A DNA stretch of 64,000 nt, taken from assembly GCA_947074205.1 (NCBI GenBank), contig CAMTOQ010000010.1, positions 1 through 64,000 on the forward strand, written 5' to 3'. The notes beneath the pieces are model-generated. The model made no database searches, was not told the DNA's origin, and was given only the letters and a program-made list of their open reading frames with translations. Shown in pieces: positions 1 to 9,333 of the stretch. Each line of letters starts with the position of its first letter. The stretch's first letter is position 1. The translations under genes and the position numbers were made by a program. This stretch comes from an uncultured Bacteroides sp. GTDB taxonomy: Bacteria > Bacteroidota > Bacteroidia > Bacteroidales > Bacteroidaceae.

Positions 1-33
1 TTTAGACTTACAAAGTTATATGCCTAGCCCCCA

Positions 34-91
34 TGGTTTATCGGGTGAGCCGTAATGTTCAGAAAAGTGTGTCTGGTTTATCGGGTGAGCC
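34..91. repeat. Pair of identical 18-bp direct repeats 40 bp apart
   Basis: The 18-mer TGGTTTATCGGGTGAGCC occurs at 34-51 and again at 74-91, with unrelated sequence between. Two copies are too few for a CRISPR array. The unit faintly resembles the end module of the 92-bp palindromic repeats elsewhere in the window (GGTTTGGTGAGTAGCC read outward). It may be a decayed relative, or a regulatory site upstream of the pectinase gene. The rest of bases 1-247 is AT-rich leader with no gene that I can see. Confidence 0.6.
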
Positions 92-247
92 TTTATTTCC
101 TAGACATAAATATCTCTCAAATATATAATTATTCTGTTTCCATGTAAAATGGTAGCAAAGCAGCAATAATTCAACTCTTCTAGTAAAACTATCCGTTACA
201 AAAACACTCTTTGTCCGTCTACTTATTAATCTATATTATTAAAGAGT

Positions 248-1867
248 ATGACAAGAAAAAGACTTATGAATTCCTTTACTGTAGCTTTGTCTATATTGAG
301 TATGACGATTTTCACCCAATGTACAAAACTAGAGCCCCCCTTGCCATTAGCTAGTGAAGTAGGTGCCGATGTGATGCCTCACGACATAGCACCCATCAAA
401 GGCACACCATTCGACATGCCTCAACTTAAACGCCCCACCTTCCCTAACCTTACAGTGAATATGGGCGAAAAGGGCATGGATGCAACTCAGCCTATATCCG
501 AATTAGTAAACCACACAATTGAGGAGGTGAGCCGCGCAGGAGGTGGTACAGTGGTTATCCCTGCCGGAGAATGGATATCAAAGCGTATTGTTCTGAAAAG
601 CAATGTCAATCTTCATATCTCAGAAGGAGCAAATATTGTGTTTTCGGGGGTAGCAGAAGATTATCTACCCGCTGTCTTCACTCGCCACGAGGGAATTGAC
701 ATTATGGGCCCAGGTGCTTTTATATATGCCAACGGTGAGGACAACATCGCTATTACAGGCAAGGGCACTATATGGGGACCCGAACTAGATGCTGAGATTC
801 GCCAACGTCCAAATGGTCCTTCAGTAGTAGAAAAGGACATTCCCGTTGATCTACCTATCGAAGAGCGTATCTACGACGGCATAGACGGACGCACATTTTA
901 TCGCCCAAAAAGCATTTCACCAATAAACTGTACCAATGTACTTATTGAGGGGATAACACTAAGACGTAGCGCACAATGGAATGTAGTTCCTATCTACTGC
1001 GACAGTGTTATTATTCGCGGTGTTACTGTACACTCTGAAGAGGTGCCTAGCGGTGATGGTATTGATATTGAATCTTCTCGTAATGTACTTATCGAATATT
1101 GCACATTAAACTGTGGTGATGACTGCTTTACTCTAAAGGCGGGTCGTGCTGATGATGGTTTACGTGTAGGCAAACCGACCGAAAACGTGGTAATTCGTCA
1201 CTCTTTGGCGCTAAAAGGACACGGTGGTATCACAATTGGCAGTGAAACAGCCGGTGTTATTCGCAACGTATATGCACACGACTGTGTGTTTGATGGTACT
1301 CGTTCGGGCATTAGATACAAAACGCGCCGCAACCGTGGAGGTGGCAGCGATAACAACTACTTTGAACGTATACGTATGACAAATGTTGGCAAGGCCTTTA
1401 CTTGGGACCTCTTGGGCCATCCTATGTATATGGGCGAACTAGCTGCACGTAAGCCAGCACGCGCTGTCAATCACTTAACTCCCGAAATTAAGAATATCCA
1501 TATCAAGAATTTTATAGTAGAGTCTGCGAATGAATTCTTTACTGCCAACGGTATACCCGAAATACCTTTCAGCAATGTAACAGTTGAGAATGGATTGATC
1601 TACACCAACAAGTTGATTACTGCCTTAAACGATGCTGATGGCTTCACACTTCGAAACCTAGATATCCACTGCCAAGAGAATGAAATCAATATTCTTGATG
1701 GCCGAAATATCACATTCGACGATGTGCGATTCGAGACTCCTACTAAGAAGATTGAAATCCTGGTGGAAGGCGAGGATGCACAAAACATCTGCTTTGAAGG
1801 CGGAAACATAGAAGAAAAGAAAAATTGCTACGAAGGCGTTTCGCCGTTTATTGTCAATTTAAAATAG
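248..1867 (+). CDS. Glycoside hydrolase family 28 (polygalacturonase-like) lipoprotein
   Basis: Predicted pectin-degrading enzyme exported as a lipoprotein. Residues 8-24 are a hydrophobic signal and Cys25 (FTQC) is a weak but plausible lipobox. The right-handed beta-helix of GH28 is evident from about residue 70. The active-site blocks are recognisable: GDGID at 269-273 (in place of the usual NTD), CGDD at 289-292, GHGG at 324-327 and RYK at 356-358 (in place of RIK). The acid/base aspartates and the GHG histidine are therefore present. The length (539 aa) fits Bacteroides GH28 enzymes with an N-terminal extension. It stands alone, without SusC/SusD partners, and has its own terminator. Exo- versus endo-action and the exact substrate (homogalacturonan or rhamnogalacturonan) cannot be decided from sequence. 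Confidence 0.87.
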   Translation: MTRKRLMNSFTVALSILSMTIFTQCTKLEPPLPLASEVGADVMPHDIAPIKGTPFDMPQLKRPTFPNLTVNMGEKGMDATQPISELVNHTIEEVSRAGGGTVVIPAGEWISKRIVLKSNVNLHISEGANIVFSGVAEDYLPAVFTRHEGIDIMGPGAFIYANGEDNIAITGKGTIWGPELDAEIRQRPNGPSVVEKDIPVDLPIEERIYDGIDGRTFYRPKSISPINCTNVLIEGITLRRSAQWNVVPIYCDSVIIRGVTVHSEEVPSGDGIDIESSRNVLIEYCTLNCGDDCFTLKAGRADDGLRVGKPTENVVIRHSLALKGHGGITIGSETAGVIRNVYAHDCVFDGTRSGIRYKTRRNRGGGSDNNYFERIRMTNVGKAFTWDLLGHPMYMGELAARKPARAVNHLTPEIKNIHIKNFIVESANEFFTANGIPEIPFSNVTVENGLIYTNKLITALNDADGFTLRNLDIHCQENEINILDGRNITFDDVRFETPTKKIEILVEGEDAQNICFEGGNIEEKKNCYEGVSPFIVNLK

Positions 1868-1887
1868 TTTTTACTGACTCTTACCTT

Positions 1888-1930
1888 AAATTCCCTTTCG
1901 TGCACTTTGCTGCATGGAGGGGATTTTTTT
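1888..1930 (+). terminator. Rho-independent terminator after the GH28 gene
   Basis: AAATTCCCT pairs with AGGGGATTT, with further inner pairing GTGCA/TGCAT around a ctttgc loop. Seven T residues follow. It lies 20 bp after the GH28 stop codon. Confidence 0.75.
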
Positions 1931-2000
1931 GTGCATAAAATTCCTCGAATAGCTCTCGAAATATCTTGAACTTTATAGTCTATTATCATGGGATTTGATT

Positions 2001-2008
2001 TACTTTTG
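2001..2008 (+). promoter_or_regulatory. Bacteroidetes -7 element (TACTTTTG) before addA
   Basis: TACTTTTG matches the TAnnTTTG consensus of the Bacteroidetes primary sigma factor and lies 42 bp before the helicase start codon. No clear TTTG -33 element is seen at the standard spacing. Confidence 0.4.
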
Positions 2009-2050
2009 TTACTGACAGTTTGATTTACCATCGAAAAAACTCTATCATCC

Positions 2051-5000
2051 ATGGAACTCGTTGTATATAAAGCGTCTGCCGGATCGGGTAAGACCTTCAC
2101 ACTCACCATCGAATACATTAAGAAACTGATAGCCGACCCAAAGGCCTATCGGCATATCCTTGCGGTGACTTTCACCAACAAGGCCACTACCGAAATGAAA
2201 GAGCGTATCTTGACCCAGCTTTATGGTATTTGGCAGGGAGATAAAGATTCGGACTCTTACTTAAACATCTTAAAAGACTTCAGCAAGTTGTCTACCGAGC
2301 AGATTAGACAACGCTCTGGCGAGGCGCTGCACCTGATGCTACACGACTATGACCATTTCCGAGTGGAGACTATCGACTCATTCTTCCAGTCGGTGATGCG
2401 CAATTTAGCACGTGAGTTAGAGTTGAGTCCCAACCTTAATATCGAACTAAACAACACCGAAGTGCTGGGAGATGCTGTAGACAGTATGATCGAAAAGCTA
2501 GACGCCACATCGCAAGTATTGGCCTGGCTGCTTGACTATATATACGAACGCATAGCCGATGACAAGCGTTGGAACGTAGCCGGTGAGATTAAGGGTTTTG
2601 GACGTAATATATTCAACGAAAGCTATATAGAGCAGGGCGAACAGCTCCGCGAAAAACTCCGAAGTAATCCAAACTTGATAAAAGAGTATAGCAATACCCT
2701 TAAAGCTATCGAAAAGGAAGCCTTGGAGCAAATGAAAGGGTTCTATGATAAATTCACCGAAGAGCTTGAGCTTCATCACCTAACAGCCGATGACTTTAAG
2801 AACAAGACTAGAGGCATTCCTAGCTACTTCAACAAACTCAACAATGGGGAGTTGGAGGAGAAGACACGCAACTCTACGGTAGAGGGCTGCTTGGAGAGTC
2901 CGGCAAACTGGGTGAGCAAAAGTGCACCCAACTACAGCACGGTGATTAATCTTGTTGAGGAGACTTTAATGGATGTACTCAAAGATGCTGAATCGTTTCG
3001 CAGCAAAAATAACCGTATCATCAATAGCTGTCGCCTATCATTGCAACATCTCAACAAGGTACGTCTGCTAACGCATATAGACGAAGAGGTACGTACATTG
3101 AACTATGAGCACAATCGCTTTTTGCTATCGGACACGAATGCCCTACTCCATAACTTGATGAAAGAGGGCGATTCGTCTTTTATCTTCGAGAAGATCGGTT
3201 CGAATATCCGCCACGTGATGATTGACGAGTTCCAAGATACGAGCCGAATGCAGTGGGACAACTTTCGACTGCTACTACTCGAAGGACTATCGAATGGGGC
3301 TGATAGCCTTATTGTGGGCGATGTAAAGCAGTCTATCTACCGCTGGCGCAATGGCGACTGGGGTATATTGAATGGTCTGAATGACAAAATTGAACATTTC
3401 CCCATTCGCCAAGAAACACTCAATACCAATTGGCGCAGCGAGGCACGCGTTATCCGCTTCAACAATGAAATATTCGAGGCTTCTATAGACTACCTAAACA
3501 ATATCTACAAAGAAGATCTTGGTGAGGATTGCGCACCCTTGAAAAAGGCCTATTCTGACGTATCGCAGCTCACCAACAAGAAGGAAGAGAAGGGTTACAT
3601 CAAGGCTACGTTTATCGGTAAAGATGAAGAGAATAGTTATACCGAAAATACTCTAATCCAACTTGGCGAAGAGGTGAATAGATTGATGGCCGAGGGGGTA
3701 GAACTGAACGACATTACCATATTGGTTCGCAAAAACAAAGCCATACCAGACATCGCAGACTATTTTGACAAGATAATGAAGCTCCGTGTAGTATCCAACG
3801 AAGCGTTTAGGCTAGATGCATCGGCTTCCATCTGTATGATGATTGATGCTGTGGCCTATTTGGCCGATAACGAGAACAAGGTGGCGCTTTTGTCGCTAGT
3901 AGCAAGTTACCAACAGCTGGTAATGGAGTACAGTGGCGACATTGACACTCTGCTTCGAGGAATCCCTGAGGAATATCTACCTACAATATTCACTACAGAA
4001 GCGGATAGGCTAAGATTGATGCCTCTCTACGAGTTGCTAGAAGAGCTATTCCGCATATTCGACCTCCATCGCATTGAACGACAAGACGCCTACCTCTTTG
4101 CCTTCTTCGATGCAGTGACCGAATATCTTCAAAACAGCTCTTCGGATCTAGATACCTTCCTACAACATTGGGAAGAGACGCTATCGGGAAAAACTATCCC
4201 TACAGGACAGGTAGATGGTATTCAGATTATGTCTATCCACAAGTCAAAAGGGTTGGAATTTCATACGGTACTTATCCCCTACTGCGACTGGACAATAGAG
4301 AGCGAAGCCAATATGCAGTTGGTGTGGTGCAACCCGCAAGAGGCGCCGTTCGATGAGCTAGATTTAGTACCGATGTATTATGCCAACCGCATGGCCGACT
4401 CTGTGTATCGTAAGGACTATGAGGAAGAGCGTCTGCAACTTTGGGTAGACAATCTCAATATCCTCTATGTGGCCTTTACACGTGCAGCCAAGAACCTAAT
4501 TATTCTAACGGAAACCAACAAAGCTCGAAGCATGTCTGCGCTTCTACTTAATGTGCTACCTATCGTGGCTCAGCGTGTAGATGCCAACATTGATGAGGAT
4601 GGCTCCTTCGAATGGGGGGAGATTTTAGAATCAAGTCCCGAAAGCAAGAAGAGTGTCACCAACAAACTAGCTATCCGTCCCGATGGTCAGTCGATAGAGA
4701 TGCGCTCTTTGGCCCACGAAATTGAATTTAAACAGTCCAACAAATCGGCCGACTTTATAAAAGGAATTGACCCCGAAGATTCGGATGACCGTTTCATTAA
4801 TCGCGGACAATTGCTCCATACGCTATTTTCGAACATTCGCACGAAGAGCGATATTGACAAAGCGATAGACCGCTTGATTTTCGATGGAGTGATTGACAGT
4901 GATGCCATGGCAAAAGAGGTAAGACAGCTCACACAGCAAGCATTCAGCCTGCCCGAGGTGGAGTATTGGTATGCCGATCATTGGCAACTATTCAACGAGT

Positions 5001-5224
5001 GTGCCATCATCTATAAAGAGAAGGGTGTGCTTCAAACCAAGCGCCCCGACCGCGTGATGATGGATGCAAACCACACCATCGTAGTAGACTTCAAATTTGG
5101 CAAGCCCAATAAGAAATATGCCAAGCAGGTGCAGCAATATATGTCGCTACTCACAAAGATGAACTATCACAATATTTCGGGCTACATTTGGTATGTAGAT
5201 GAAGGGAAAATTGAAGCTACCTAA
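2051..5224 (+). CDS. addA: AddA/RecB-type UvrD-family helicase with C-terminal nuclease
   Basis: Large subunit of a double-strand-break repair helicase-nuclease that resects DNA ends for RecA. SF1A helicase motifs occur in order: Walker A ASAGSGKTF at 8-16, Walker B DEFQD at 392-396, then GDVKQSIYRWR, the motif V block SIHKSKGLEF and motif VI YVAFTRA. The C-terminal PD-(D/E)XK nuclease is intact, with Asp1000 and DFK at 1013-1015. At 1057 aa it is shorter than the roughly 1230-aa Bacillus AddA, as I expect for Bacteroidetes homologues. The partner AddB-like gene follows on the same strand, but 173 bp away, and a 92-bp palindromic repeat sits in that gap. I am sure of the family. AddA rather than RecB rests on the AddB-type neighbour. 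Confidence 0.88.
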   Translation: MELVVYKASAGSGKTFTLTIEYIKKLIADPKAYRHILAVTFTNKATTEMKERILTQLYGIWQGDKDSDSYLNILKDFSKLSTEQIRQRSGEALHLMLHDYDHFRVETIDSFFQSVMRNLARELELSPNLNIELNNTEVLGDAVDSMIEKLDATSQVLAWLLDYIYERIADDKRWNVAGEIKGFGRNIFNESYIEQGEQLREKLRSNPNLIKEYSNTLKAIEKEALEQMKGFYDKFTEELELHHLTADDFKNKTRGIPSYFNKLNNGELEEKTRNSTVEGCLESPANWVSKSAPNYSTVINLVEETLMDVLKDAESFRSKNNRIINSCRLSLQHLNKVRLLTHIDEEVRTLNYEHNRFLLSDTNALLHNLMKEGDSSFIFEKIGSNIRHVMIDEFQDTSRMQWDNFRLLLLEGLSNGADSLIVGDVKQSIYRWRNGDWGILNGLNDKIEHFPIRQETLNTNWRSEARVIRFNNEIFEASIDYLNNIYKEDLGEDCAPLKKAYSDVSQLTNKKEEKGYIKATFIGKDEENSYTENTLIQLGEEVNRLMAEGVELNDITILVRKNKAIPDIADYFDKIMKLRVVSNEAFRLDASASICMMIDAVAYLADNENKVALLSLVASYQQLVMEYSGDIDTLLRGIPEEYLPTIFTTEADRLRLMPLYELLEELFRIFDLHRIERQDAYLFAFFDAVTEYLQNSSSDLDTFLQHWEETLSGKTIPTGQVDGIQIMSIHKSKGLEFHTVLIPYCDWTIESEANMQLVWCNPQEAPFDELDLVPMYYANRMADSVYRKDYEEERLQLWVDNLNILYVAFTRAAKNLIILTETNKARSMSALLLNVLPIVAQRVDANIDEDGSFEWGEILESSPESKKSVTNKLAIRPDGQSIEMRSLAHEIEFKQSNKSADFIKGIDPEDSDDRFINRGQLLHTLFSNIRTKSDIDKAIDRLIFDGVIDSDAMAKEVRQLTQQAFSLPEVEYWYADHWQLFNECAIIYKEKGVLQTKRPDRVMMDANHTIVVDFKFGKPNKKYAKQVQQYMSLLTKMNYHNISGYIWYVDEGKIEAT

Positions 5225-5230
5225 GCTCAT

Positions 5231-5322
5231 TTTGGTGGATAGCTGTACCCACCGTGCTGGCAACAGCTTGCTACCTCGGTGAGTAGCTGTGGTCACCAAG
5301 CTGAGCAGGGCTACTCACCAAA
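5231..5322. repeat. 92-bp modular palindromic repeat, copy A
   Basis: The element starts TTTGGTGGATAGC and ends GCTACTCACCAAA, which are 13-bp terminal inverted repeats with two mismatches. Inside, the modules GGTGAGTAGC and its complement alternate with AGCTGTGGTCACCAAGCTG-type units, so several alternative hairpins are possible. It begins six bases after the addA stop codon and lies inside the addA-addB gap. The same length and architecture recur at 47758-47849, and a left-truncated inverted copy lies at 23203-23282. No target-site duplication is obvious. Confidence 0.8.
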
Positions 5323-5397
5323 CCTTATGTATCAGATAGTTACAAAACAAAGAAGAATCCAATTGAATATTCAACACCAAACTGTTAGTGTATATTT

Positions 5398-8280
5398 ATG
5401 AAACCATTTCTACAACTTGTTGCACAAGACCTATATAGCAAGCTGGGGCACGACCTTTCGAAGGTGGCCCTCATCTTCCCCAACAAACGCGCTAGCCTAT
5501 TCTTTAACGAATATCTAGCCGACCAGTCGACCGATCCTATTTGGTCGCCTGCCTACATTAGTATCAGCGAACTGTTTCAACAACTGTCCGACTTGAAGCT
5601 AGGCGACCCTATTCGATTGATTTGTGAACTCTACAAGATATTCAAAGAAGAGACTCATAGCGAAGAGTCATTAGACGATTTCTACTTTTGGGGCGAACTG
5701 CTCATCAGCGATTTCGATGATATCGACAAGAATCGTGTAGATGCCGATAAGCTGTTTAGCAATATACAAGAGCTAAAGAGTATAATGGACGACTTGGATT
5801 ATCTTGACGAAGAGCAAGAGGCGGCCATCCAACAATTCTTCCAAAATTTCTCTATAGAAACACGCACCATCTTGAAAGAGCGTTTTATATCGTTATGGGA
5901 TTGCCTAGGGAATATCTATTCGCGCTATAAAGCTCGGCTTGAAGAGTTAGGCATTGCCTACGAGGGTATGCTCTATCGCGAAGTAATGGAAACACTCGAT
6001 GCCAATTCATTGGGGTACGACAAATTTGTTTTTGTGGGATTCAACGTGTTGAATAAAGTGGAGCACAGCTTTTTCAAAAAACTTCATGATAGCGACAAAG
6101 CAATGTTCTACTGGGATTACGACAAATTTTATACTGCACCGGCAAAAAAAGATGAGCTCAACAGTTCGCGTAAATCATATCACGAGGCAGGAGAATTTAT
6201 CTTGCGAAATCTGCGCGATTTTGGCAATGAGCTTCCCGCAGAGTACTTCGACATTTTGCGTCAGCCCAAGCATATCACTTATCTGGCATCCTCTACCGAG
6301 AGTGCCCAAGCCCGATACATTCCTCAATGGTTGGAGTCTTTGCCTCAAGGCGGAGAAGAGAAAGAGAATGCAGTGGTGATGTGCAACGAAACTCTTCTAC
6401 TCACAGCACTACACTCTATCCCCAGCAATGTAGAAAATGTGAATGTCACAATGGGTTTCCCTTTGGCACAAACGCCTATATTTAGTTTTGTCAATGCATA
6501 TATTGAGCTGCAAACCACTGGTTATCGTTCCGATTCGGGACGCTATATCTATGAGTACGTACAAGCTGTACTAAAACACCCATATACACGCTTTTCGTCA
6601 GAGAATGCCGAGAAGATAGAAAAGGAGTTGAAAAAGAAAAATCGTTTCTATCCATTGCCCTCAGAATTGCAAGAGGACGATTTCTTGAAATTGATTTTCA
6701 CCCCAATCAACTCCATCGGAACACTATGTCAAGGAATCAGCAATCTTCTGAAAGAAATAGCCCATTATTACCGTAAGGAGAAGGATGCAGACGACATTTT
6801 TAACCAGCTCTATCGCGAATCTCTCTTCAAAGCCTACACGCTTGTGGGAAGATTGAGCACACTGATACAGAGTGGCGAACTAGAGGTACGCATCGACACT
6901 CTGAGACGACTACTTAACAGATTGTTGACTAGTGCAAATATCCCATTCCACGGTGAGCCAGCCATTGGTATGCAGATGATGGGGGTGCTCGAAACTCGTA
7001 ACCTCGACTTTAAGAATCTGCTGATGCTATCGGTTAACGAAGGTCAACTACCTAAGTCGGGAGGGGATTCTTCTTTCATCCCTTACAACTTGCGCAAGGC
7101 TTTTGGTATGACCACCATCGAACATAAAATATCGGTCTATGCCTACTACTTCTATCGACTGATTCAACGAGCAGAGAATATCACATTGGCCTACAACACC
7201 TCCTCGGAGGGATTGAACCGTGGTGAAATGTCGCGCTTTATGCTACAATTCCTAGTGGAATGGCCTCATCCCATTGAACAAAAGTTTCTAGAGGCCGGAC
7301 AAGAGCCTCAGGGCAGAAGAGATATTACAATAGTGAAATCTGCAGAAATACAAGCGCAACTGTGCCGACGTTTCGATCTCAATACTAACCCAGATGCTTT
7401 GATTCTTTCCCCATCGGCCCTTAATGCCTATATGGATTGCTCCTTGAAGTTCTACTATAAATATGTTGCCAACATCAAACTGCCTAGGGAAATTAGTGCT
7501 GAGATTGATTCGGCTCTCTTTGGCACCATCTTCCACCGTTCGGCAGAGTTGGTCTATCAATCACTTTGCGCCAATACCAAGATGGTGAACAAAGAAGATT
7601 TGGAACGTCTGCTCAAAGAAGAAGTTCAACTAGAAAGATTTGTGGAGAGAGCCTTCAAAGAGGAGTTCTTCCATATCTCAGAAAATGAGCGTCCAGAGTA
7701 CAACGGTCTTCAATTGATCAATTCCAAAGTGATAGTTTCCTACCTTAGACAACTGCTTAGAAATGATTTGCTCTATGCCCCATTTGAGATGATTGGCATG
7801 GAGAAACATGTAAAAGAGGAAGTGACATTGCACAACAATATTCGAATGGTGATGGGAGGAATTGTGGACCGCATAGACTTAAAGGAAGGTACTATCCGCA
7901 TTGTTGACTATAAGACCGGTGGTAGTCCCAAAAATCTAAAGAATATGGATGAGCTCTTTATTCCTAGCGATAAGCGTCCAAACTATATCTTTCAGACTTT
8001 CTTATATGCATCGATTGGGTGTAAGCAAGATAGATACAAGGTAGCGCCATCTCTGCTTTACATTCATCGTGCAGCTGGCGAAGCCTACTCCCCGGTTATC
8101 GAAATTGGCGAAAGAAAAGAGAAGAAAGCCATAGAAGATTTCAAGCTATACAACGAAGATTTTAGGAGCCGACTAAATGATCTTCTAGAAGAGATTTTCG
8201 TAAACGAGACAGTTTTTTCGCAAACAGAAGAGCTGAAGAAATGTGCCTATTGCGACTTTAAGAGTCTCTGCAAAAGATAA
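5398..8280 (+). CDS. addB: AddB-like PD-(D/E)XK nuclease with iron-sulfur staple
   Basis: Second subunit of the helicase-nuclease. The N-terminal half resembles a degenerate UvrD-type helicase. The C-terminal third is a RecB-family nuclease, with Asp824 in VDRID and DYK at 837-839. Four cysteines have the AddB arrangement that holds a 4Fe-4S cluster around the nuclease: Cys681 (YMDCSLKFYYKY), then Cys949, Cys952 and Cys958 (C-x2-C-x5-C at the extreme C-terminus). This cysteine pattern separates AddB from RecB/RecC and is the main reason for the call. The 960-aa length is shorter than the roughly 1160-aa Bacillus AddB. A terminator follows at once. Confidence 0.87.
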   Translation: MKPFLQLVAQDLYSKLGHDLSKVALIFPNKRASLFFNEYLADQSTDPIWSPAYISISELFQQLSDLKLGDPIRLICELYKIFKEETHSEESLDDFYFWGELLISDFDDIDKNRVDADKLFSNIQELKSIMDDLDYLDEEQEAAIQQFFQNFSIETRTILKERFISLWDCLGNIYSRYKARLEELGIAYEGMLYREVMETLDANSLGYDKFVFVGFNVLNKVEHSFFKKLHDSDKAMFYWDYDKFYTAPAKKDELNSSRKSYHEAGEFILRNLRDFGNELPAEYFDILRQPKHITYLASSTESAQARYIPQWLESLPQGGEEKENAVVMCNETLLLTALHSIPSNVENVNVTMGFPLAQTPIFSFVNAYIELQTTGYRSDSGRYIYEYVQAVLKHPYTRFSSENAEKIEKELKKKNRFYPLPSELQEDDFLKLIFTPINSIGTLCQGISNLLKEIAHYYRKEKDADDIFNQLYRESLFKAYTLVGRLSTLIQSGELEVRIDTLRRLLNRLLTSANIPFHGEPAIGMQMMGVLETRNLDFKNLLMLSVNEGQLPKSGGDSSFIPYNLRKAFGMTTIEHKISVYAYYFYRLIQRAENITLAYNTSSEGLNRGEMSRFMLQFLVEWPHPIEQKFLEAGQEPQGRRDITIVKSAEIQAQLCRRFDLNTNPDALILSPSALNAYMDCSLKFYYKYVANIKLPREISAEIDSALFGTIFHRSAELVYQSLCANTKMVNKEDLERLLKEEVQLERFVERAFKEEFFHISENERPEYNGLQLINSKVIVSYLRQLLRNDLLYAPFEMIGMEKHVKEEVTLHNNIRMVMGGIVDRIDLKEGTIRIVDYKTGGSPKNLKNMDELFIPSDKRPNYIFQTFLYASIGCKQDRYKVAPSLLYIHRAAGEAYSPVIEIGERKEKKAIEDFKLYNEDFRSRLNDLLEEIFVNETVFSQTEELKKCAYCDFKSLCKR

Positions 8281-8284
8281 AAAT

Positions 8285-8322
8285 CAAAGCCCGGATACGT
8301 TCGAAAACATATCCGGGCTTTG
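8285..8322. terminator. Bidirectional terminator between addB and the DHOD-like gene
   Basis: A perfect 13-bp stem (CAAAGCCCGGATA with TATCCGGGCTTTG) around a 12-base loop lies between two convergent genes. Both flanks are A/T-rich, so it can serve either strand. Confidence 0.75.
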
Positions 8323-8346
8323 CTATACTTTCAAGGAAAAACCGCG

Positions 8347-9321
8347 CTACTCTTTATTGGTAAAATACTTCAAGAACTGTGTTCGTTCCCACATATTAAT
8401 ACCGTTTAAATCTTTGGCACTTAGCTTTCCTTTGAACTTATCAATTTTATCATAGCCTTCTGCCTTCATCCATCCCTCAAGATAGGTCAACATCTCCTTG
8501 ATACAAGTTGGTCCGAACTGGTAGATAACACTACACATTTCTACTGCCGACCCACCCGCAAGAAGTACCTTAACTATATCTTTAGCCGAATGCACCCCAC
8601 CCGATGCTGCATAGTCTATTTTATCGACAGCAGACGATGCAATGGCAATCCAACGTAGAGGCGTGTTCAAATCAGAAGGAACACTAAACACATCACCCGT
8701 GATATAGGCCATCTTTTCTACATTGATATCAGGTTGATAAAAACGGTTGAAAAGAACCACTCCCGCAGCGCCATTAGCATAAAGCTGATCGATAAGAGCA
8801 ATAGGGTTAGTCAGGTTCTGCCCTAGTTTCATAATCACAGGCAGTTTGGTCACCTTCTTGATGTGGCTTAATATGTCGATATGGCGTTGTTCAAACGAGC
8901 CATAAACATAGTTTCTATCGGTCTGAACAGCTAAGATATTAATCTCGAGTGCATCAGCCCCAGCCTCCTCAATCTGTTTTGCGAAATCAACCCATTCAGA
9001 GTCTGTGTAACAGTTGATGCTAGCGATAATAGGAATATTGCAAAGTTTCTTACTTTCGTTCACCAGTTGTAGGTATTCGGCAAGCTTATGCCCCTTTACA
9101 TATTCCACCAAGTAGTCATTACCCTCAGCAAACTCAGGGTTTTTCAGACTAGCGGCCTCCATAGTGATCTGCTCCTCAAAAAGAGATTTCAACACAATGG
9201 CGCCGGCACCGGCATCAAAAAGTTTCTTGTTTTTCTCAGCACTGTTAGTTAGTCCTGAACTACTAACAATGATTGGGTTTCTTAGTTGAAGCCCCGCAAA
9301 TTTAGTATTAAGATTGGCCAT
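8347..9321 (-). CDS. Dihydroorotate dehydrogenase-like FMN TIM-barrel protein
   Basis: The 324-aa protein has the DHOD/PreA fold: an N-terminal LRNPIIVSSSGLT strand, a lysine in VIMKLGQN, and the C-terminal FMN-phosphate region GGVHSAKDIVKVLLAGGSA. True class 1A enzymes carry the catalytic cysteine in an NxxCPN-type stretch. Here that stretch reads LEINILAVQTD and has no Cys or Ser at the expected place. It may therefore be a flavoprotein with a different or lost dehydrogenase activity. It is last in a tight minus-strand operon after the DUF4494 and YggS genes (12-bp gap). Its neighbours are not pyrimidine genes. The family is certain; the substrate is not. Confidence 0.8.
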   Translation of the reverse strand: MANLNTKFAGLQLRNPIIVSSSGLTNSAEKNKKLFDAGAGAIVLKSLFEEQITMEAASLKNPEFAEGNDYLVEYVKGHKLAEYLQLVNESKKLCNIPIIASINCYTDSEWVDFAKQIEEAGADALEINILAVQTDRNYVYGSFEQRHIDILSHIKKVTKLPVIMKLGQNLTNPIALIDQLYANGAAGVVLFNRFYQPDINVEKMAYITGDVFSVPSDLNTPLRWIAIASSAVDKIDYAASGGVHSAKDIVKVLLAGGSAVEMCSVIYQFGPTCIKEMLTYLEGWMKAEGYDKIDKFKGKLSAKDLNGINMWERTQFLKYFTNKE

Positions 9322-9333
9322 AAAAACATATAT

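Noticed and set aside
34..91. Possible CRISPR array (two direct repeats)
   Set aside because: Only two units and one spacer, no cas genes in 64 kb, and no continuation of the periodicity.
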